A stretch of 64,000 nucleotides of DNA from Oikopleura dioica (taxonomy: Eukaryota; Chordata; Appendicularia; Copelata; Oikopleuridae): contig OU015570.1 in assembly GCA_907165135.1 (NCBI GenBank), positions 1,550,001 through 1,614,000 of the forward strand, given 5' to 3'. Every line of letters begins with the position of its first letter. Position 1 is the first letter of the stretch. Under the pieces are notes generated by a model. The model did not search any database. It worked only from the letters and a program-made list of their open reading frames with translations, and was not told the DNA's origin. Shown piece by piece: positions 45,005 to 57,085 of this stretch. The position numbers and the translations under genes are program-made.

Positions 45005-46153
45005 CAGAATTTTGGGTGGTGCCTGTAATTAATGAATATAAAATTTTTAATTCTATTAAGTGTTTTTTTTTTGACTTTTTTGCTCTTTTGAATACAGTTA
45101 TTTTCCTCTTTTGTGGACATTTTTGTCCCAACTTATCATAAAAATGTCCACAAAAGTGGGCAAGAGTCTTCAAAAGAAGATTATAAATAATAATAAATAG
45201 AAGAAAAAAAATTTTTTCTTTGATAAATTTTTCTTCGTTTTTCCTGCACAATCTCTTGTACTAACCCGTATTTTACTAATCTCTATCAAGAATAAAGCTT
45301 TATAGTCTAAATTATAGATAGGGGGTCCACCATGAGAAAATTCCGTGAATTTAGACCTTCCTTAAGGGTGTCCCCAACGATCAGATCTGAGTGTTCTTAG
45401 TCGGGTGACCAAACAATTTTTTGTGAATTATGAGAAGCTGATTCTAAAGCTTCTTTCAGATCTGAAATATCTCATCTAGTTCTCGAGATATAAATGTTTA
45501 TATGACCGCGCTAATGCATAACGGCTCGATAGAAGTGCACTGTAAAAAGTGTCATTTTTAAACTTATGATTTTACATATCGACCTGTATATTTTCTGAGA
45601 GCTTGAAAAATTCTATCTCTAATGATGCGCATTTCGATACGATAACACAAATTTTTCACCTTCAAACAGTCCGCCAAAAGTCGGAAACACCTCCATTTTG
45701 ACGCCGGAAAAGGGGATAAAGGGACTGATCAACGCGCAATCTAAGCGGATGAGAGCATTGTTGAAGAATCGAAATATTATAATATCGAAATTATAATAAT
45801 TTGAACATATCGAAATATGTTCAAATTGAAATTTTGAAAAAAATATTTGCGGAAAGAGCTTCAATATTTGGTTGGAATTTTCTTAAAATCATCACTTTAT
45901 ATATTGCATATTTAAATATGCATGCGATATAAATTTGGAAAATCTATCAAGATTCATGAAGAAAGAAGTTTTTAAGCAACAATATTCTTTTCATAATTTC
46001 AAATTTGAACGAGTAGATCTCGAGAAAAACGATCTCAAAGTTGTCTGAGATTACAGGAGTCTACCTTCTTTGAAGAAGCGGGAGGGGATTAAAAGATTAT
46101 AATTTACAAAATCGGTCAAGATTAATGCAGAGAAAAGTGTCCAAATAATAATA
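45005..46153. other. No recognisable gene
   Basis: AT-rich, with a CACAAAAGTGG/TTTTGTGGACATTTTTGTCC hairpin near 45110-45160 and no supported coding sequence. Confidence 0.45.
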
Positions 46154-46397
46154 ACACTGTTTTTTTTTTAGGTTTGCCCATCATTTGTCCTTTATAGGCT
46201 CTTAACTGGAAAGAGATAGGACCATATGATCAATAGTGAACTTGTAGGGGAGGGTTTGGAGGTGGTGCAGAGGGGGTCAAAGTTGGGAGCCCCAAACCTA
46301 CTCCTCTACAAGTTTACTATTGATCATATGGTCCTATCTCTTACCAGTTAAGATCCTATAAAGGACAAATGATGGGCCAACCTAAAAAAAACAGTGT
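46154..46397. mobile_element. 244-bp near-perfect palindromic MITE
   Basis: ACACTGTTTTTTTTTAGG at the left is mirrored by CCTAAAAAAAACAGTGT at the right, and about 110 bases of each arm pair with few mismatches (GATAGGACCATATGATCAAT in both). TA lies on both sides (46152-46153, 46398-46399). Only about 30 bases form the loop. Confidence 0.88.
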
Positions 46398-46979
46398 TAA
46401 TGTTCTTACTAATTTCTTAAGTAAAAACTGTCTTATTAGTAGAAAAATGAACTCAAAGTTGATCATGTTTCAAAAAAATCGTTGAGTACGCCCTTAACAT
46501 GAAAAAAAATGATGGAATAAGTTCCTTTGATGCTAACGATCATTCTTTTTTTATTATAGCCAGCCCCAAAAATTCCTTTTTTCATCCCTTAAATTTCGAT
46601 TTTAGGCTCGAGCTAGCACTTTTTTGCATTTTAAAAAAATGCTCCAGAAGACTACAACTTGCAACCAATCTTATAAGAATCTACAGGAAAAATGCTACAA
46701 TCTGATAGCTGAATCGTATGGTGCCTTGTGTGCAAAAAATTCTAGAGTCAATTCTTTTTCTAAAATCGCTTCACTGCTCAATCTGAGGTGTTCGAGTCCC
46801 GACGATGACCCTTTTTTTATTCATTTTTCGATGATATTTACGTCCAGAATTATAATCATTTGAATAAAATTTAAGTCACGTGACTTCAATGACTCATTAT
46901 GGTCCTCAGGAGGACTCTACTGATTGAAGAACCTCGCTTGCAAACCTCAAATTTTTTTTCATTTATCTATTATTTATAT

Positions 46980-47880
46980 CTCTCGCCGGTATTCTGTACA
47001 TTTAATCCCGGCAAGTCGTTGTTCGGCCGGAAATCCCGGCGAGTCGTAGCTTGGTTGAATCTTCCAACCTTTTGGGATCCCGAATGTTTCGGGATTTCCC
47101 GAAACGTTCGCAGTAAAAAAGGGCCTTTTTGTCTTTGAACCTTTCGGGGATTGTTTTCAATAATTTCTATCCAAGAAAATATTTAAAGCCAAACAGAAAC
47201 GCCAGAGTACATCTTTATTGAAGTAAATGGTCCATTTGAAATGGAGGCGCGAGGGAAAAAATAATTTACTCGAAAAAATGGAACTATAGCTCATGATGTT
47301 CTCCGGGGACGCTCGTCTAAATTACCAAAGATTTTTGGTAATGCATTACCAAAAATTGGTAATCCATTACCAAATTTTTTTCATAAATCCTGATTTTTTG
47401 TCCAAAAAATGAGTAAATCACTCCCAAACGTATTCTATCACACAGGCGCGGAGCGCACAAGGGCTCTTTGACTAAAAAAATTGGCACTTTTCGGGAAGTT
47501 TGGTAATGCATTACCAAAAATTGGTAATGGATTACCAAAATTGGTAATGCATTACCAATTGGTAATTTAGACGAGCGTTTCCCATGTTCTCTATTAGACA
47601 GGCGCGGAGCGCACACATTCTTTTTGAGAACAAATTTAAAACTTTTAAACGGTCTGGCCTTCTTAGACCATTGAATTCGACGAAGGCAGATAGAGTTATC
47701 TTTTTGATTATTGAAATGCCCTAATTCGGCATTTATGCCATTTTCTTTATAACTTAATCCTCAACAAAACTCCCGAAAGATTCGGGCGATCCCGAAAGGT
47801 TCGGGAAATCCCGAAAGATTCGGGAGTAATCCCGAAACATTCGGAAAATCCCGAAACATTCGGGATCCCGAAAGGTTGGA
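46980..47880. repeat. Cluster of short palindromic words
   Basis: Three words recur. (1) ATCCCGGC(A/G)AGTCGT(A/T)G at 47006-47055. (2) GGATCCCGAA(T/A)(G/C)NTTCGGGA at 47088-47110 and five or more times at 47768-47877. (3) TTGGTAATGCATTACCAA-type palindromes at 47325-47375 and 47500-47570. A CAGGCGCGGAGCGCACA word occurs at 47442 and 47599. No gene is supported in this stretch. Confidence 0.7.
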
Positions 47881-47899
47881 AGTGACAACCTCGTAGCTC

Positions 47900-49017
47900 T
47901 CCAATCGTTACATTTGTGGCATATTCAGTGGCGACCGTTTTTTTTTCGATGGCCCGGTTGCCCTTATTGCCCTATGTTGCCCTTGTTGCTCATATTGCCT
48001 TTGCTACCATTTTCAGGTTTTTGGCTGAGAAGTCCTCAAGCAGAACGTTTTTCCTACACAATCTGTTGTACTAACCCGAATTTTACTTATCTCTATCAAG
48101 GATTAAGCTTTATTGATGATTCATAGCAAATATTTATAGCAAAAGCGTAGTTCTACGCACGCTGATCAGCAATTCATTATTTAGCATAAAATTGTTGCAG
48201 GGTCGGTGCTTTTTGCTCGGCAACGGGCAAAATATTTTAGTTATAATCTATTTTTTTTGTATCTTACCTGTTTTTTCTCCAAATTTTAATTGCTCGTTGA
48301 ATACTGTAAATGATTTCAATTTTCTTTTTCAAATTTTTGATCTTTCAATTGTGCGTTTGCAGAGTTAACATGGACACTGGTAGCTTGATTGAAGATAAGG
48401 ATACATGTATAAGATTTTCGAATAATTGATAGAACGCATCTGCTGATGTACCGCATCGACGGTTTGCAAAAATGCAGTACGTCAATCGTCGTTCAAGATT
48501 TTTTGAACGCCGTTCAAAGAATCGGCCCAAAAAACGATTTTGAACGGGGCCGCCCGCAACCCGCCCCAGATCTACGGTTCGTCAGGCAAAAAATACCTTC
48601 CTGACGAACCGTGGGTCATTTTTCAGTCATCCCGAGAACGGTCCCATAGATCTTGTTTTTTGCCCCGTATGGGTGAGCAAGAAGAAAAGGCAGGAAAAAA
48701 TTATATAATCTTATTCCCACAAACCACTTAGGTAGTCTAGTCTAGGGTTCCTTAGGGTTACCTTCAGTAAGCCTTACTTACCCTAGCCTATCCCCCTCGG
48801 GTAAATTTGTTCTGTCAGTTTTCCCGGTGTCCTTAACCCTAACCTTAATTTAACCAGAAGTACAACAACCAGAAAACAAAAGAGTGCATATGCGCTTCGC
48901 ACCTGTCTTGTAGAAAACTATGAAGAAAATATGTCAGTCAATCAACAAAACTACGGAAAATGTGTTCATAAAAGTCTTCATGATACATTTAAGAAATGAA
49001 CTTACTAGGAGAAAAGT
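47900..49017. other. No recognisable gene; one strong hairpin
   Basis: ACGGTTCGTCAGG (48573-48585) pairs exactly with CCTGACGAACCGT (48599-48611) around a 13-base loop. The rest is AT-rich. Single TTAGGG/CCCTAA words at 48745-48850 are too scattered to call telomeric. Confidence 0.5.
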
Positions 49018-49270
49018 CGGGAGAACTACGACTTGCCGGGATTTCTGGCCGAGCTACGACTTGCCGGGATTAAATGTGCAGAATCCCGGCGAGTCATCGC
49101 TGATGTTCTAGAAACTCTAGATGAAAGAACTATACGGAAGTTAAAAAATGAAAAATTCGCCGATTATTGATTTTTTTCAATCAGTTTTAAATAGAATATA
49201 ATCGGAACAAATATCAGCTATGACTCGCCGGGATTCTGCAAATTTAATCCCGGCAAGTCGTAGCTCTCCC
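49018..49270. repeat. Foldback element with CTACGACTTGCCGGGATT ends
   Basis: GGGAGAACTACGACTTGCCG at the left is mirrored by CGGCAAGTCGTAGCTCTCCC at the right, with a further inner CCCGGCGAGTC/GACTCGCCGGG pair. Part of it recurs in reverse at 53640-53757, and small relatives lie at 49799-49862 and 47006-47055. Confidence 0.8.
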
Positions 49271-50037
49271 AAACATACTTATCGACTTCGAGTCAGGGTG
49301 GATTTCTTCAACAACGAAGGTTTTTGGTGCTCAGATTAATCATACCTTTTGCAGCTTCCATGCAATCAAAGGAATGTTTTATCGATCGAAAGATTGTTAA
49401 AACTCTTGAAACTCAAGAACGAAATGCAAGATCGAAGCATGGGCTTGCAAAAAAGTGGAAATCGGAAATTTCAATTTGAGTCAGAATGATGGCTTATAGC
49501 ATCAGCTACCTCCCATTCTATGACAAGGTTGTTAACCGTTTATTTGTTGGAATACTCGAAGAAGAAATATGTAAGCTTGAATGTGACAATCGTGGATGGA
49601 GAACTTTTTTTACATATCTATACGGAACGTTTATCAACCACGACGCGACCTATTCTCCATAAGGAAAGGATTGAAAATTCTGGGGTTGTGAGAAAATTTT
49701 AATTCTAACGTGAGCTATTAATTCACCGTTTCGATGGATTTTTAATAACTGTCGAAAAGATCGCGCCATTTTCGCGAGTCTGAATAGCGGTCCATTTCGG
49801 GGAGCTACGACTCGCCGGGATTTTCACGACTTGCCGGGACGTTGCATAATAAGTCCCGGCGAGTCGTAGCTATTCTAGAAACTCTGATATAAATACCCTC
49901 GATCATTCTTAAATAAGGGTAAGGGTAAAAGTTTTACCAAATTTAGCTTTGCAAAACTGATAAAAGTTTACTTGAAATATTTCTTCTTTTTAACATTGGA
50001 CATTATTTATTCTTAAATTTTGTTTTTAACTGGGTGC
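49271..50037. other. No recognisable gene
   Basis: Short frames only. The compact palindrome AGCTACGACTCGCCGGGA..TCCCGGCGAGTCGTAGCT lies at 49802-49863. Confidence 0.45.
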
Positions 50038-50436
50038 TGTTAGGTCAGCAAGAAGCCGTTATGATCTGATAAGGATCGAGGCGCCGCCGCTGTTTTTGCA
50101 CTGCACTCAGTTCTATCTAACTCAACTTGAAATACACACCTATTTCCAGTTATACTCGAAGATTATTCTAGAGAGCCGCAGGATCTATTAGAGAAGCAAC
50201 GATACTTAGTGAAGTGGGAATCAAGAGCTATTCCTGACCTATCAACTGGTGAACAATAGTTTGCAAACCTCGACTCTTCACTGGAAAAATCGAACTACTG
50301 GTTCCGACCGGTAACACATCCTCAGATCGCCTTTCCTACCACTCGGCCAGGCTGATCGACTGGGAGATTCTTGAGCTTTGAAGTCCTTTGGGTTTATTTG
50401 GCTACAGTTAGCAGTTCTGCGCACGCCACTTGAAAG

Positions 50437-51637
50437 CCCCTAAAAGTAAAATAAAGCCCGACCAGCCTATTTTACGGGGTCACCGCAGGTACTGTTCTAG
50501 CGCTGTCTGGTGCTGGCGTGAATTCAGACTTCCAGCCATCTACCGTGGTTTTCCATTTTAAGAGCGCCCAATTTAAGAGCGTTTTCGCCAACATTTTGCA
50601 AATTATGTTATCTGCGAAAATTCCAATTAAAGAGCGTTTTTGAAGATTTTTATGCAATCAAAAAATTTTTAGACTCAAATAAATCATTAACTAAAACGTG
50701 TAATCTCTGACTGCTTTTCCGGCCATTTTAAAGTCAATGGTTTGGCAGTGTCGGCTCCTTCTGTCATTTGAACTTGAGGTTCTTCTTCAATCTCCATCGC
50801 CGACGGACCATCAGGGTCGGAGCTCTTTTGCTTTTAATCTGATTCCTAGATATTTAATTTACCTATTCCTACAAAGGCTAGAAAATGTACCCTGAGGCAT
50901 GTCTTCCCCATCATTTTCCTTCGGATTATCTATTAGATCTCCATGACAGTCTTTCTCCCATCCTTTCTTTTTGAGCCTTCACCAGAATCTGCGCATATTT
51001 TTTCTTCTAAGCCAAAGACATGTGTTTTTCTTTTCTTCTCCTGGCATTTTCGTTGTTTAAATTTTGAAGAATGAAAGAGATCAGATTAAGAAAAAGCGCT
51101 CGAGCAAAATCCTGAAAAAATCACTCACGTTCTCATCTTGATATACAATTACTTTTGCTTCTAGATCTTTTCTGTTTCATACTTTCGAAATTCCCTGAAA
51201 AATGAAAATAACCACTGTCATCCTATATCGATAGAAAAATTTCCAATTTAAGAGCGTTTTAAGCAAACCCTGTCATCTAAAAAACGCTCTTAAAATAGAA
51301 AACCATGGTACAACCGCTCAACTCGACGCTCTCGGACCACTTGAACTACTGGTGCTTCTTTCTTTGCCGCAGATCGTGAACTCGAACGCCTGCATTTGCT
51401 CTTCTAAGCCCCTAAAAGTAAAATTTAAGCCTGACCAGCTTATTTAACGGGGTCAACGCAGGTACACGAACCTTTTTCGCTGATACTGCCCGGAAGTTAA
51501 GCCGACCACGTACATTCTTCTGGACCACCTCTAGAATTAGACGACTTGTAACTCCTCCGTGGCGCTCTTCGCTGCATTTGCTCATCAAATTACCCCTAGA
51601 TAAGGATTTTAAGTTCTCCAAAACTTAAAATCCGGGG
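50437..51637 (+). repeat. Three GGGG/CCCC hairpins ending CGCAGGTA
   Basis: Hairpins CCCCTAAAAGTAAAATAAAG..TATTTTACGGGG (50437-50479), a close relative (51409-51452) and CCCCTAGATAAGGATTTTAAG..CTTAAAATCCGGGG (51593-51637) are each followed 5-8 bases later by CGCAGGTA. A TGCATTTGCTC word precedes the last two. Ignoring the nested MITE, spacing is about 204 and 184 bases, so this looks like a diverged tandem repeat of the element leader. Confidence 0.75.
50543..51308 (-). mobile_element. 766-bp pogo-like deletion derivative, copy 2
   Basis: Same length and sequence as 44237-45002 but in opposite orientation. TA flanks at 50541-50542 and 51309-51310. One end reads CCATGG instead of CCACGG and few other differences are visible. 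It is inserted in the leader of the non-autonomous LTR element. Confidence 0.9.
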
Positions 51638-52139
51638 TATCGCAGGTAGAAAAGTCGGTTAGCAGTGACCTCGCTCCAACTTTAGCCGCCACCCGAACAA
51701 CAAGTCTCCACTGCCGTTGCTGATCCCGATCAACTTCATCGCACGATCTCAACGAGCACTCCCGCCACCTCCGAACGGACTCTGAAAGGGTTCAACAACT
51801 GAATCTTGGACTGACTGACCAAGAACCCAACCAGTATTTCCACAAGTCCGCTGGGTTTCAAACGCGAAGAAATCCGTTGGAATAGCTGATCGCCCCATTT
51901 TCGCCGACTACGCTGCTGCTCATGATGCGTTCTTAACGGCAAAATTTTTGGCCTGGTTTCGCTCACCGCGAAAAGTTCACTGCGCATTTGCACTTCATGA
52001 CTCACGTACTTCTGCACCCCGATGAACTCATCGATACAGTGCCGACTTCAAATACGCTTGTTGACTTCAATCGGACCTTCTTGACGCCATCGTTTCCCGC
52101 GAGCTACCTCCCGTTTTCTCCACTTCCGCCGATGTTGGT

Positions 52140-53240
52140 GAAAGGTTGATTCGGCTGACACGCCGCACCATCGACGCAAGCGCTCATGAATCTGTAAGTG
52201 AGGCTTGCCTCAACCACGATGAACGTCTGGAAATCTTCAACTGCTTGGAATCGTCATCTAAATACGACTTGATCAGTCGTAAAAGCGTCGAAGATTTTAC
52301 CTCAATGGTAAAATGGGCGTATGATGTATTTGTTCTGTGGCACCCTTCGACTCGATAACACGAGGCAGATTTAATTCTAGCCGTTCCCGCGAAGATGTCT
52401 TTGGCCAGTAGCATTTTGGAGAAAATACTGCTTCTTGATGCTCAAACGGACACCACTCTTCAACTTCTGGTCGCGATTCACACACACTTTTGGTTGAACT
52501 CGCTAGATCCAGAATCTTCGCAAAAGTCGCATAATAGACACACCGCCGACCCTACTTCAACTAAGGAATCCGAGCAAAAGCCAGCTGATGTAAGTGCTGA
52601 CTCGTCGATTTCATCTGAAGATAGCTACAGCGAACTGCTCGACCATGCTGCTTCTGATGCCTTCTGCAGCTATGCCCCAGCGCCTCTGGCTCAAAAGAGC
52701 TTCAGCTCGCCGAAATTTTTGGACGCGCACTGGTCCGAAAATAGCGAGAATTCATGTGCCACGATCATCCAAAGTACTCTTCTCGTCAATGTCGACATTT
52801 CCTGGACTTCAAATGCTCATTGGAGAAGAAATATGTATTTGGGGATGCTCACCTGGACGCGATGCGAAACCGCCCGTCTGCTACATCTAGAACCTTCTTC
52901 CAACTTCATGCCTTGCCGAAAGTTTGGGGGCTGGATGATATTCAAAACCTCCGTCAAAGTTGCGCCTTTGATTGGCAACAGGTTCTGATCAACCAACTGG
53001 AACTATGCTCTAACCAAGTCGCTAACGCGCCACTCATTGTTCCAAAACATGAGTGCCCAACCAAGGTAAATCTTCTTGTTTGGACAACTTACTTCATATT
53101 TTCAACTCGCTTGGTTCGATCTTCTCAACGCGCATCACAAATTGAAACGCTGACTCATCGCCGGCTGCTCCGTTCCTACTCTCATCTGCTGCTACTCCTC
53201 TGCTACTCATCACCTCTACACTTCTTCCTTCTTTTCTAGA
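52140..53240 (+). pseudogene. gag-like coding remnant of the non-autonomous LTR element
   Basis: Protein-like stretches occur in changing frames: KVED..SMVKWAYDVFVLWHP near 52290, a Ser/Asp-rich linker (52560-52650), and from 52754 CHDHPKYSSRQCRHFLDFKC, which resembles the C..C..H..C knuckle region of BEL/Pao gag proteins. The last part (FQLHALPKVWGLDDIQNLRQ) runs to about 53240. Frame changes are frequent. Assignment to BEL/Pao is tentative. Confidence 0.35.
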
Positions 53241-53639
53241 GTCTCCAATCGTCAGAAGACTTGAAGACTGGGGGAGCTGTTAGGTCAGCAAGAAGCCGTT
53301 ATGATCTGATAAGGATCGAGGCGCCGCCGCTGTTTTTGCACTGCACTCAGTTCTATCTAACTCAACTTGAAATACACACCTATTTCCAGTTATACTCGAA
53401 GATTATTCTAAAGAGCCGCAGGATCTATTAGAGAAGCAACGATACTTAGTGTAGTGGGAATCAGGAGCTATTCCTGACCTATCAGCTCTTAGTGGTTTGA
53501 CAGTGAAATTCAGTTGAAGCATCGTGTTAGTTTGTATTTGTGTGATTTTTCTATTTTAATGTTAGGGTTAGGGGGTCAAAAAGATTTAATTGCGAATCAT
53601 ATTTGTTTCAATAGGTTTGTTTCAATAATATTCTATTTA

Positions 53640-53912
53640 AAAACGATTGAAAAAAATCAATAATCGGCGAATTTTTCACTTTTTTTACTTCCGTAAAGCT
53701 CTGTCATCTAGAACATCAGCTACGACTCGCCGGGATTCTGCACATTAAATCCCGGCGGGACACGGACTTTTCTTGTAAATGTGACTTTTCTTGTAAAAAC
53801 AAAATTTGACCATTTCTTGTAAAGAACCACTTGTTGTAAATCCGAAAAATTACAAGAAAAGGCCTTCTTCAAAAAATGGTCGATTCTCTTATTTACAAGA
53901 AATGGTCGAAAA
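53640..53912. repeat. Partial foldback copy followed by a TTTCTTGTAAA palindromic element
   Basis: 53640-53757 repeats, in reverse, part of the element at 49018-49270. 53765-53912 then has CTTTTCTTGTAAA, GACCATTTCTTGTAAAG and, reversed, TTTACAAGAAATGGTCG, the same words as the MITEs at 56688-56803 and 58141-58256. Confidence 0.7.
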
Positions 53913-54171
53913 AGACTTGATATTTCTTCTTTGATTTCAATAAAATATTATAAAAAATAGAAAGTTGCTATCTTTACAAAGATAAAATCTTAATAAAGAT
54001 TGTCTTTCGTTGTTTTAATTTAATTTCTAAATGACTTCTATAAAAATGGCCTTTACTCAGAGCATGCTTAAGTCGTACGACTATCAGACAGTGAAAAATT
54101 GCAAAGAAATCTCTAGTTCTTTTTAATAGTGATTGTTTGTTGGCATTAAATTAATAATCGTTAGAGACAAA

Positions 54172-54777
54172 ATGGATAAAAATATTGAAGAAAAAGCAGA
54201 TGATTGGAGTAATATGCATCCGGGACAACTTAATTCTCTCTTAACGATGCTCGATGAATTTCCCAACGCAAGGGGTAAACATTTTTATATTTTATCATTT
54301 CTATAGTTTTTATAAGAGCATATTATTCGAAATTAGGCAGCAAGCAGATTCTCGTCATCAGTAAGTGCTGATAAAACAGAGGAAAAGCCTGAGGAGGAAT
54401 TGAGCTCTAGCGGAGGATCTAAAAGTGGAAAAAGTATTCCTGGCCCGGCTGGTGCCGAGGAACACAAGGATAACGATGGACAACAATGTGAACCCGGAAA
54501 GATTGGTGCTCCTGGCGAAGTCGGTAACGTTGGCTCTACTGGCAAGGAACTGCCAAAGTCAGCTGATAGTAAGGAAGTCAAAAATGAGTCTAAAGCTGAT
54601 GAGAAAAAGGAGGAAAGAAGTAAAGATGGGAAAAAGAAGAAAAAGCCATACAAAGCCAAAAAAAACCAATTCCAAAAAAACCAGAACTTCCGATTGATAA
54701 CCGACAGTGTAAAGATCTTCTTCTCAGTGGTTGTCCTGACTCTCCTAAGGCGTGTTTTTGAAATAATTTTTATGAAT
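54172..54777 (+). CDS. Two-exon gene, collagen-like short region and C-terminal membrane segment, 179 aa
   Basis: Exon 1 (54172-54274) and exon 2 (54341-54777) join across a 66-nt GT-AG intron to an exact 540-nt frame. The N-terminus (EKADDWSNMHPGQLNSLLTM) is followed by a Ser/Glu-rich linker. Next are a PGPAG word and six Gly-X-Y triplets (GKIGAPGEVGNVGSTGKE), then a very Lys-rich stretch and a hydrophobic C-terminal segment (SVKIFFSVVVLTLL). It could be a small tail-anchored charged protein. The collagen likeness is too short to call a collagen. It lies directly 5' of the Mutator-like transposase pieces and could be part of that element. Confidence 0.55.
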
Positions 54778-54850
54778 TGATGTTCCATTTATTTTTAAAA
54801 TAGTCGTTTTCGTTATTCTTTACAAAAACCAAACTCAGGTTGCGACTATC

Positions 54851-55789
54851 CAGTTGTCTTCGAAAAATAATTTACTTGTGTACTTGGCTTCCAATGCTGA
54901 ACTGACAGAAATGCGTCCGAGAGGAATAACTTCTGGTGATTTTGTAAATTTGGCTGGGAAGGATCGAGACCATTTGAAAATTAACGCGCCTTATGGAACA
55001 GTTTTTACCAAAAGACTGAACGTGAAATGTACAACAGCGGGTTGTTCTCTATCTTGCTCTATGTATTGCCAAACCACGGATGCATCTGAAGAATTATTTT
55101 TGAAAAACGAAAATTGGCTTGCCGGGCCGATTAAATCTTCTTGCCATCTCAGCTAAGGCAAAGTTTGAAAAGACTCAGAATTGAACATGGCGATTGTAGT
55201 TTTTGGCACTTAAGCATACATTTTTTCAAACTCTCAAGATTGTCCGAAAAGTATTGATGATGCGAGAGCTCGATTTTTGTCGTCATCATTCAAAAGTAAT
55301 GCTATGGAAGCTGAGCCTTTATCGTCGAAGGCTCTCATAAATTCTGTGTCAAAAGATTTTAACGAAGAAAGCCGAAAAGTACTAACAGCAGGAAGAGACA
55401 ATCGTGATAAGCTTCGTCGGCAGGGAAAGCGGCACGCGAACAAAGTTGATCCTAGCTGTCAAAACAAATTCGATGTCCCCATAGGCCAACGTTTTCTTGG
55501 TTCAAAGCGATTTTTCTGCAATCCAGAGGATCCAAATTTTAATACCGAGTTCTTCAAGAAAAACAGGGTGTTTTTCCTTGATCATGACATGAGACGACTT
55601 GAAGATATTGAGGTTGCATTTATAGGAAAAGTTAAGAAAATGAAAACAAACATGATGAAAGCTAAATTTCCCGCTTCATTTTTGTTTTCTGTCAGACGAA
55701 GCATTGCACAATTGTATAAGTATTTGAACAACAAAACAAAAGCCCGCTCAAGAAATTTTGTTGTTCAAATTATGCATTTTCTCTCTAGA
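54851..55789 (+). pseudogene. N-terminal part of Mutator-like (MULE) transposase, exon pieces
   Basis: 54851-55156 has a Cys/His-bearing segment (KCTTAGCSLSCSMYC, later SSCHLS) in the place where FLYWCH-type zinc domains lie in animal MULE transposases. 55277-55789 has KLRRQGKRHANKVDPSCQNK, DVPIGQRFLGSKRFFCNPED and NRVFFLDHDMRRLEDIEVAF. These fit the linker before the DDE core. The two pieces are in different frames, separated at 55157-55250, probably by an intron. Assignment rests on position and pattern, not on strong identity. Confidence 0.45.
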
Positions 55790-56687
55790 TGAATTCTATT
55801 GTTGTTGTCTTTCTGTCAAATGCTAATCAGTGTGAAAATTCTCTTCCCTTTCCACTCAAAAAAGGTGTGTATTTCTCTGATTTTTCTGTACTAAAACAAA
55901 ATAAGTTACTGAAGATGGTTATCAATAACCGAAAGCTTTAACAATAAACAACTAAAAGAATTATAATACGATGTCAACTACAGTTAATAATTAATTGTAT
56001 TAGGGTGCTCAAACTCTGCATCATGTATTCCCTCTGGATTTTTACGGCGCCTCTTGGTCCTTGAGGTTACTAATTTCTTAGCTTCATAAAGATGGAATAA
56101 TGTCTGTCATGAGCGGCTCTGACCTGTACCAGATAGTCATCGTGTCAGAAGCATTAAGATCTCCGGATAACAAACTACTTGGCTTTTCCGCACCACGAGC
56201 ATATTTTGTTCTTTGCGACAAAAAATATGAAACATACGAAGAGCTTATCCAGGAAATCAAAAAAAGAGCTGGTGGACTCAAGAATCTCCAATTCCTAGTC
56301 TCAGACTGGGAGGCTGGATTCAAGAAGATGGTGGATCAGGAACTGGAAGGAGTCAGCCATGTACGTTGCTCTTTTCATTTAATCCAGGAATGATTTTATT
56401 TATTTTATATTGATGAACAGAGCAGTTCTCTGTGTAGCTTTTTGCCCTTAATTTTGTCGCTCTTTTTCTGGTTCTTTTCGGGCTTCCGCCAGTCTGGCTA
56501 CTCGTGCTTTCAGCGTTCAATTTGATCAGCTTCGATCTGTCTATCCAGTAAAAATCCGAAAAAATTTGCAATTTCTGCAATTCGTCTCTCAAAGCTTCCT
56601 CGTTCTTAATCTTCTCCACTTGATCTTTTTCTGAGATCGAGCATTTTTATTTTCATTTGATTCATCAAAAAATTCAGTATAATTTTC

Positions 56688-56803
56688 AAGAAAAGTTCTA
56701 TTTTCTTAATAAATCGACCATTTGTTGTAAATTGAAACATTACCATAGAAAACAAGATTAACAAGAAATGGCTGTTTTTTTTTTAAAAAGTGAACTTTTC
56801 TAG
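56688..56803. mobile_element. Palindromic MITE, copy A
   Basis: CAAGAAAAGTTC..CGACCATTTGTTGTAAATT at the left is mirrored by AACAAGAAATGG..GAACTTTTCTAG at the right, 116 bases in all. Closely related to 58141-58256 and to 53765-53912. Confidence 0.8.
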
Positions 56804-57085
56804 TTATTTTATCTAGAATGACAAAAACGTGATGAGGAGCGTCTTTATCCTCCGTTTTTGCATTTTTGAGGTCGGAAATATCCATCATATGATCTTTCAT
56901 AGTTTTGACAATTGCGCTGTAGCTCTAAGAGACAGTTAGCAGAGCTCATTTATTATACAGAAGATTATCAGCGTTCTCGCTATTTTCGGGTAGTTTTTGT
57001 AAACACTTCTCATCATTTCACTTGCTAGCGTGTTGAAATCGTGTCTGATTTGGATCTGGCTCTAAGCATAGCGGATCGCTTGTTG

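Larger units (their letters stand above)
50038..53484 (+). mobile_element. Non-autonomous LTR retroelement, 3.45 kb
   Basis: Direct repeats 50038-50244 and 53278-53484 (207 bp each) start TGTTAGG and end CCTATCA, differing at only a few bases. A primer-binding-like TGGTGAACAATAG follows the left LTR and a polypurine tract (ACTGGGGGAGC) precedes the right one, so it reads left to right. No RT or integrase is present. Flanking bases do not match, so no TSD is evident. A 766-bp pogo derivative is nested at 50543-51308. Very similar LTRs imply recent movement using enzymes made elsewhere. Confidence 0.85.

Noticed and set aside
46690-46815. Possible tRNA or SINE with a GTTCGAGTCCC box and a T7 run.
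   Set aside because: T arm and acceptor do not pair cleanly and the A box lies too far away.
48725-48860. Scattered TTAGGG/CCCTAA words that might be interstitial telomere repeats (also 53560-53575).
   Set aside because: Copies are single and irregularly spaced; no tandem array.
54333-54788. 151-codon minus-strand frame rich in Ser/Pro/Leu.
   Set aside because: It is antisense to the two-exon gene at 54172-54777, which has exact splice joins.
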